Source of the DNA: Beijerinckiaceae bacterium
GTDB lineage: Bacteria > Pseudomonadota > Alphaproteobacteria > Rhizobiales > Beijerinckiaceae
NCBI GenBank assembly: GCA_947472615.1
Contig: CANJEY010000004.1
Span: 1-33,760 of the forward strand
Length of the DNA stretch: 33,760 nucleotides
Direction of reading: 5' to 3'
Position numbers and translations under genes: made by a program. Shown here one piece after another: positions 32,636 through 33,760 of the stretch. Numbering within the stretch: position 1 is the first letter of the stretch; the number at the start of each line of letters is the position of its first letter. The notes below the pieces were generated by a model, which saw nothing but the letters and a program-made list of their open reading frames with translations, was not told where the DNA came from and did not search any database.

Positions 32636-33720
32636 CGCTGTTCCTGCGCGCGACGGGCAGCGGCTTCGTAAGCTGTCACAATGCGACGGACGAGATCGTG
32701 CCGAACGACGTCTGAATCCTTGAAGACTACATGGCCGATCTCTTCCAGACCCGACAACAGCCCGATGGCCTCGCCGAGGCCGGACCGCTGGCCAATCGGC
32801 AAATCGGTCTGCGTTGGATCGCCGGTGACGATCATGCGAGAGTTCTCGCCGAGGCGCGTGAGAAACATCTTCATCTGCATGGACGTGGCGTTTTGCGCTT
32901 CGTCGAGCAGAACGCAGGCGTTCGTCAGAGTGCGGCCGCGCATGAACGCCAGTGGCGCAACCTCGATCATACCGGTCTGCATCCCGCGTTCGACGATACG
33001 CCCGTCCATGAAATCATGCAGCGCGTCGTAGATTGGCCGCAGATAGGGATCGACCTTGTCCTTCATGTCGCCCGGCAGGAAGCCCAGCCGCTCTCCAGCC
33101 TCGACGGCTGGCCGCGACAGGATCAGCCGCTCCACGATGCCCTTTTCGAGCAACGACACCGCAAAGCCGACCGCCAGCCACGTCTTGCCGGTGCCGGCCG
33201 GGCCTTCGGCGAAAACGAGTTCGTGCTGCTTTAACTGGCGGAGATAGACGTCCTGCGCCGCATTTCGCGCCCGCACAACGCCCTTTTTTCGCGTGGTGAG
33301 CTGCTCGAATCCGCCTTTCGGGGTCTCGTCGCGCGGAAACAGCGAGCCCTGGAGAACGCCTTCCTGAATGGCGCCATCGACATCCCCGAGACTCACGGTC
33401 TGACCGAGCTTCACGCGCCCATAAAGATTTTCGAACACACGGCGGGCGTTTTCACAGGCGTCAGCAGGACCCTTGATGGTGATGTGATTGCCGTTTGCGT
33501 GTGCCGAAACGCCCAGCTTGCGTTCGATTTTCGCCAGATTCTGATCGTATTGGCCAAGCACCAGCGAAGCCAGACGATTGTCCTCGAAAGCCAGCGTCAC
33601 TTCGGTCGGCGCGGCGTCGGCGCGATTCAATCCGCCCCCAACGGCTTCACGTCCGACGGGAGACTCGCGGCCCGCGCCCGCCCGTGTGCCGGCGCCATCG
33701 GGCCTGTCCGAAGGTTTCAA
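32632..33720 (-). CDS. phoH: PhoH-like ATPase (YbeZ)
   Basis: A 362-residue ATPase with an N-terminal KH-like region (about 40-100, GNHITIKGPADACENARRVF) and a PhoH domain carrying Walker A GPAGTGKT (173-180), LSRPAVEAGERLGFLPGD, and Walker B LLDEAQN (271-277), then VTGDPTQTDLP. PhoH/YbeZ proteins are partners of YbeY in RNA metabolism. The start is a TTG at 33720, supported by GAGGAG seven bases upstream; it overlaps the stop of the preceding gene (TTGA). The Gly/Arg-rich N-terminal 35 residues look disordered. Confidence 0.95.
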   Translation of the reverse strand: MKPSDRPDGAGTRAGAGRESPVGREAVGGGLNRADAAPTEVTLAFEDNRLASLVLGQYDQNLAKIERKLGVSAHANGNHITIKGPADACENARRVFENLYGRVKLGQTVSLGDVDGAIQEGVLQGSLFPRDETPKGGFEQLTTRKKGVVRARNAAQDVYLRQLKQHELVFAEGPAGTGKTWLAVGFAVSLLEKGIVERLILSRPAVEAGERLGFLPGDMKDKVDPYLRPIYDALHDFMDGRIVERGMQTGMIEVAPLAFMRGRTLTNACVLLDEAQNATSMQMKMFLTRLGENSRMIVTGDPTQTDLPIGQRSGLGEAIGLLSGLEEIGHVVFKDSDVVRHDLVRRIVTAYEAAARRAQEQR

Positions 33721-33760
33721 ACAGGAACTCCTCGCTCCTCGCAGCGCCTGACGAACTCGC
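33717..33760 (-). CDS. C-terminal tail of an upstream gene (partial)
   Basis: One frame entering from the window edge encodes EFVRRCEERGVPV and ends in a TGA at 33717-33719 that overlaps the phoH TTG. In related genomes miaB often sits here, but these 13 residues are too few to identify the protein. The four-base TTGA overlap argues that it is a real gene end coupled to phoH. Confidence 0.4.
   Translation of the reverse strand, partial: EFVRRCEERGVPV

Noticed and set aside
1-33760. Mobile elements, prophage or CRISPR arrays
   Set aside because: No transposase, integrase, phage gene, tandem spaced repeats or terminal inverted repeats were seen; gene content is core chromosome throughout.

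Overview
The window is GC-rich, gene-dense chromosomal DNA of an alphaproteobacterium, most likely of the order Hyphomicrobiales (Rhizobiales). The pointers are a RegB/RegA (ActS/ActR) redox pair, an MmcB-type repair protein, a PhrR-like regulator between lnt and metK, ubiE-ubiB-coaBC-dut-rpsT-dnaA in a row, an intracellular polyhydroxyalkanoate (PHA) depolymerase, and a cluster of CcrM-type GANTC sites upstream of dnaA. I see no insertion sequences, prophage, CRISPR array, rRNA or complete tRNA.

Layout. 1-3233 (minus strand): mutM, a pcaF-type thiolase, a nitrilase-superfamily amidase and the start of an esterase. 3314-12649 (plus): ubiE-ubiB-coaBC-dut-rrf2, then cysK, a DapA-superfamily aldolase, rpsT and dnaA. 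12650-14904 (minus): a class I aminotransferase overlapping a putrescine-type binding protein. 15001-20527: a cobalamin uptake and salvage locus (cobU, divergent btuF, cobalamin riboswitch, btuB, btuC, btuD). 20564-23006: mmcB and the convergent regA-regB pair. 23278-26868 (plus): a Rieske oxygenase, phaZ and a YgjP-like metallopeptidase. 26870-33760 (minus): a housekeeping block read as (upstream gene)-phoH-ybeY-corC-lnt-phrR-metK-trmB.

How the genes fit together. UbiE and UbiB serve ubiquinone synthesis, and RegB carries the motif by which that family senses the quinone pool. CoaBC consumes cysteine and is followed, through stop/start overlaps, by an Rrf2 regulator that faces cysK across a dyad-rich spacer. 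The btu genes import cobalamin under riboswitch control and CobU can salvage incomplete corrinoids; no other cobalamin synthesis genes are present here. The PhoH-YbeY-CorC-Lnt-MetK-TrmB block covers RNA maturation, envelope lipoproteins and methylation.

I found no clear undescribed multi-gene system; most of the window is core chromosome. The most interesting signals are regulatory: a metK leader with mutually exclusive hairpins, a 32-bp perfect palindrome that looks like the metK terminator but lies inside the start of trmB, an overlapping divergent arrangement at the cobalamin riboswitch, dyads between rrf2 and cysK, a GANTC cluster in a long geneless stretch before dnaA, and a DapA-like aldolase lacking the substrate-binding arginine of true DapA. 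Several genes appear to start at GTG or TTG; I moved starts where a Shine-Dalgarno sequence or family N-terminus argued for it.
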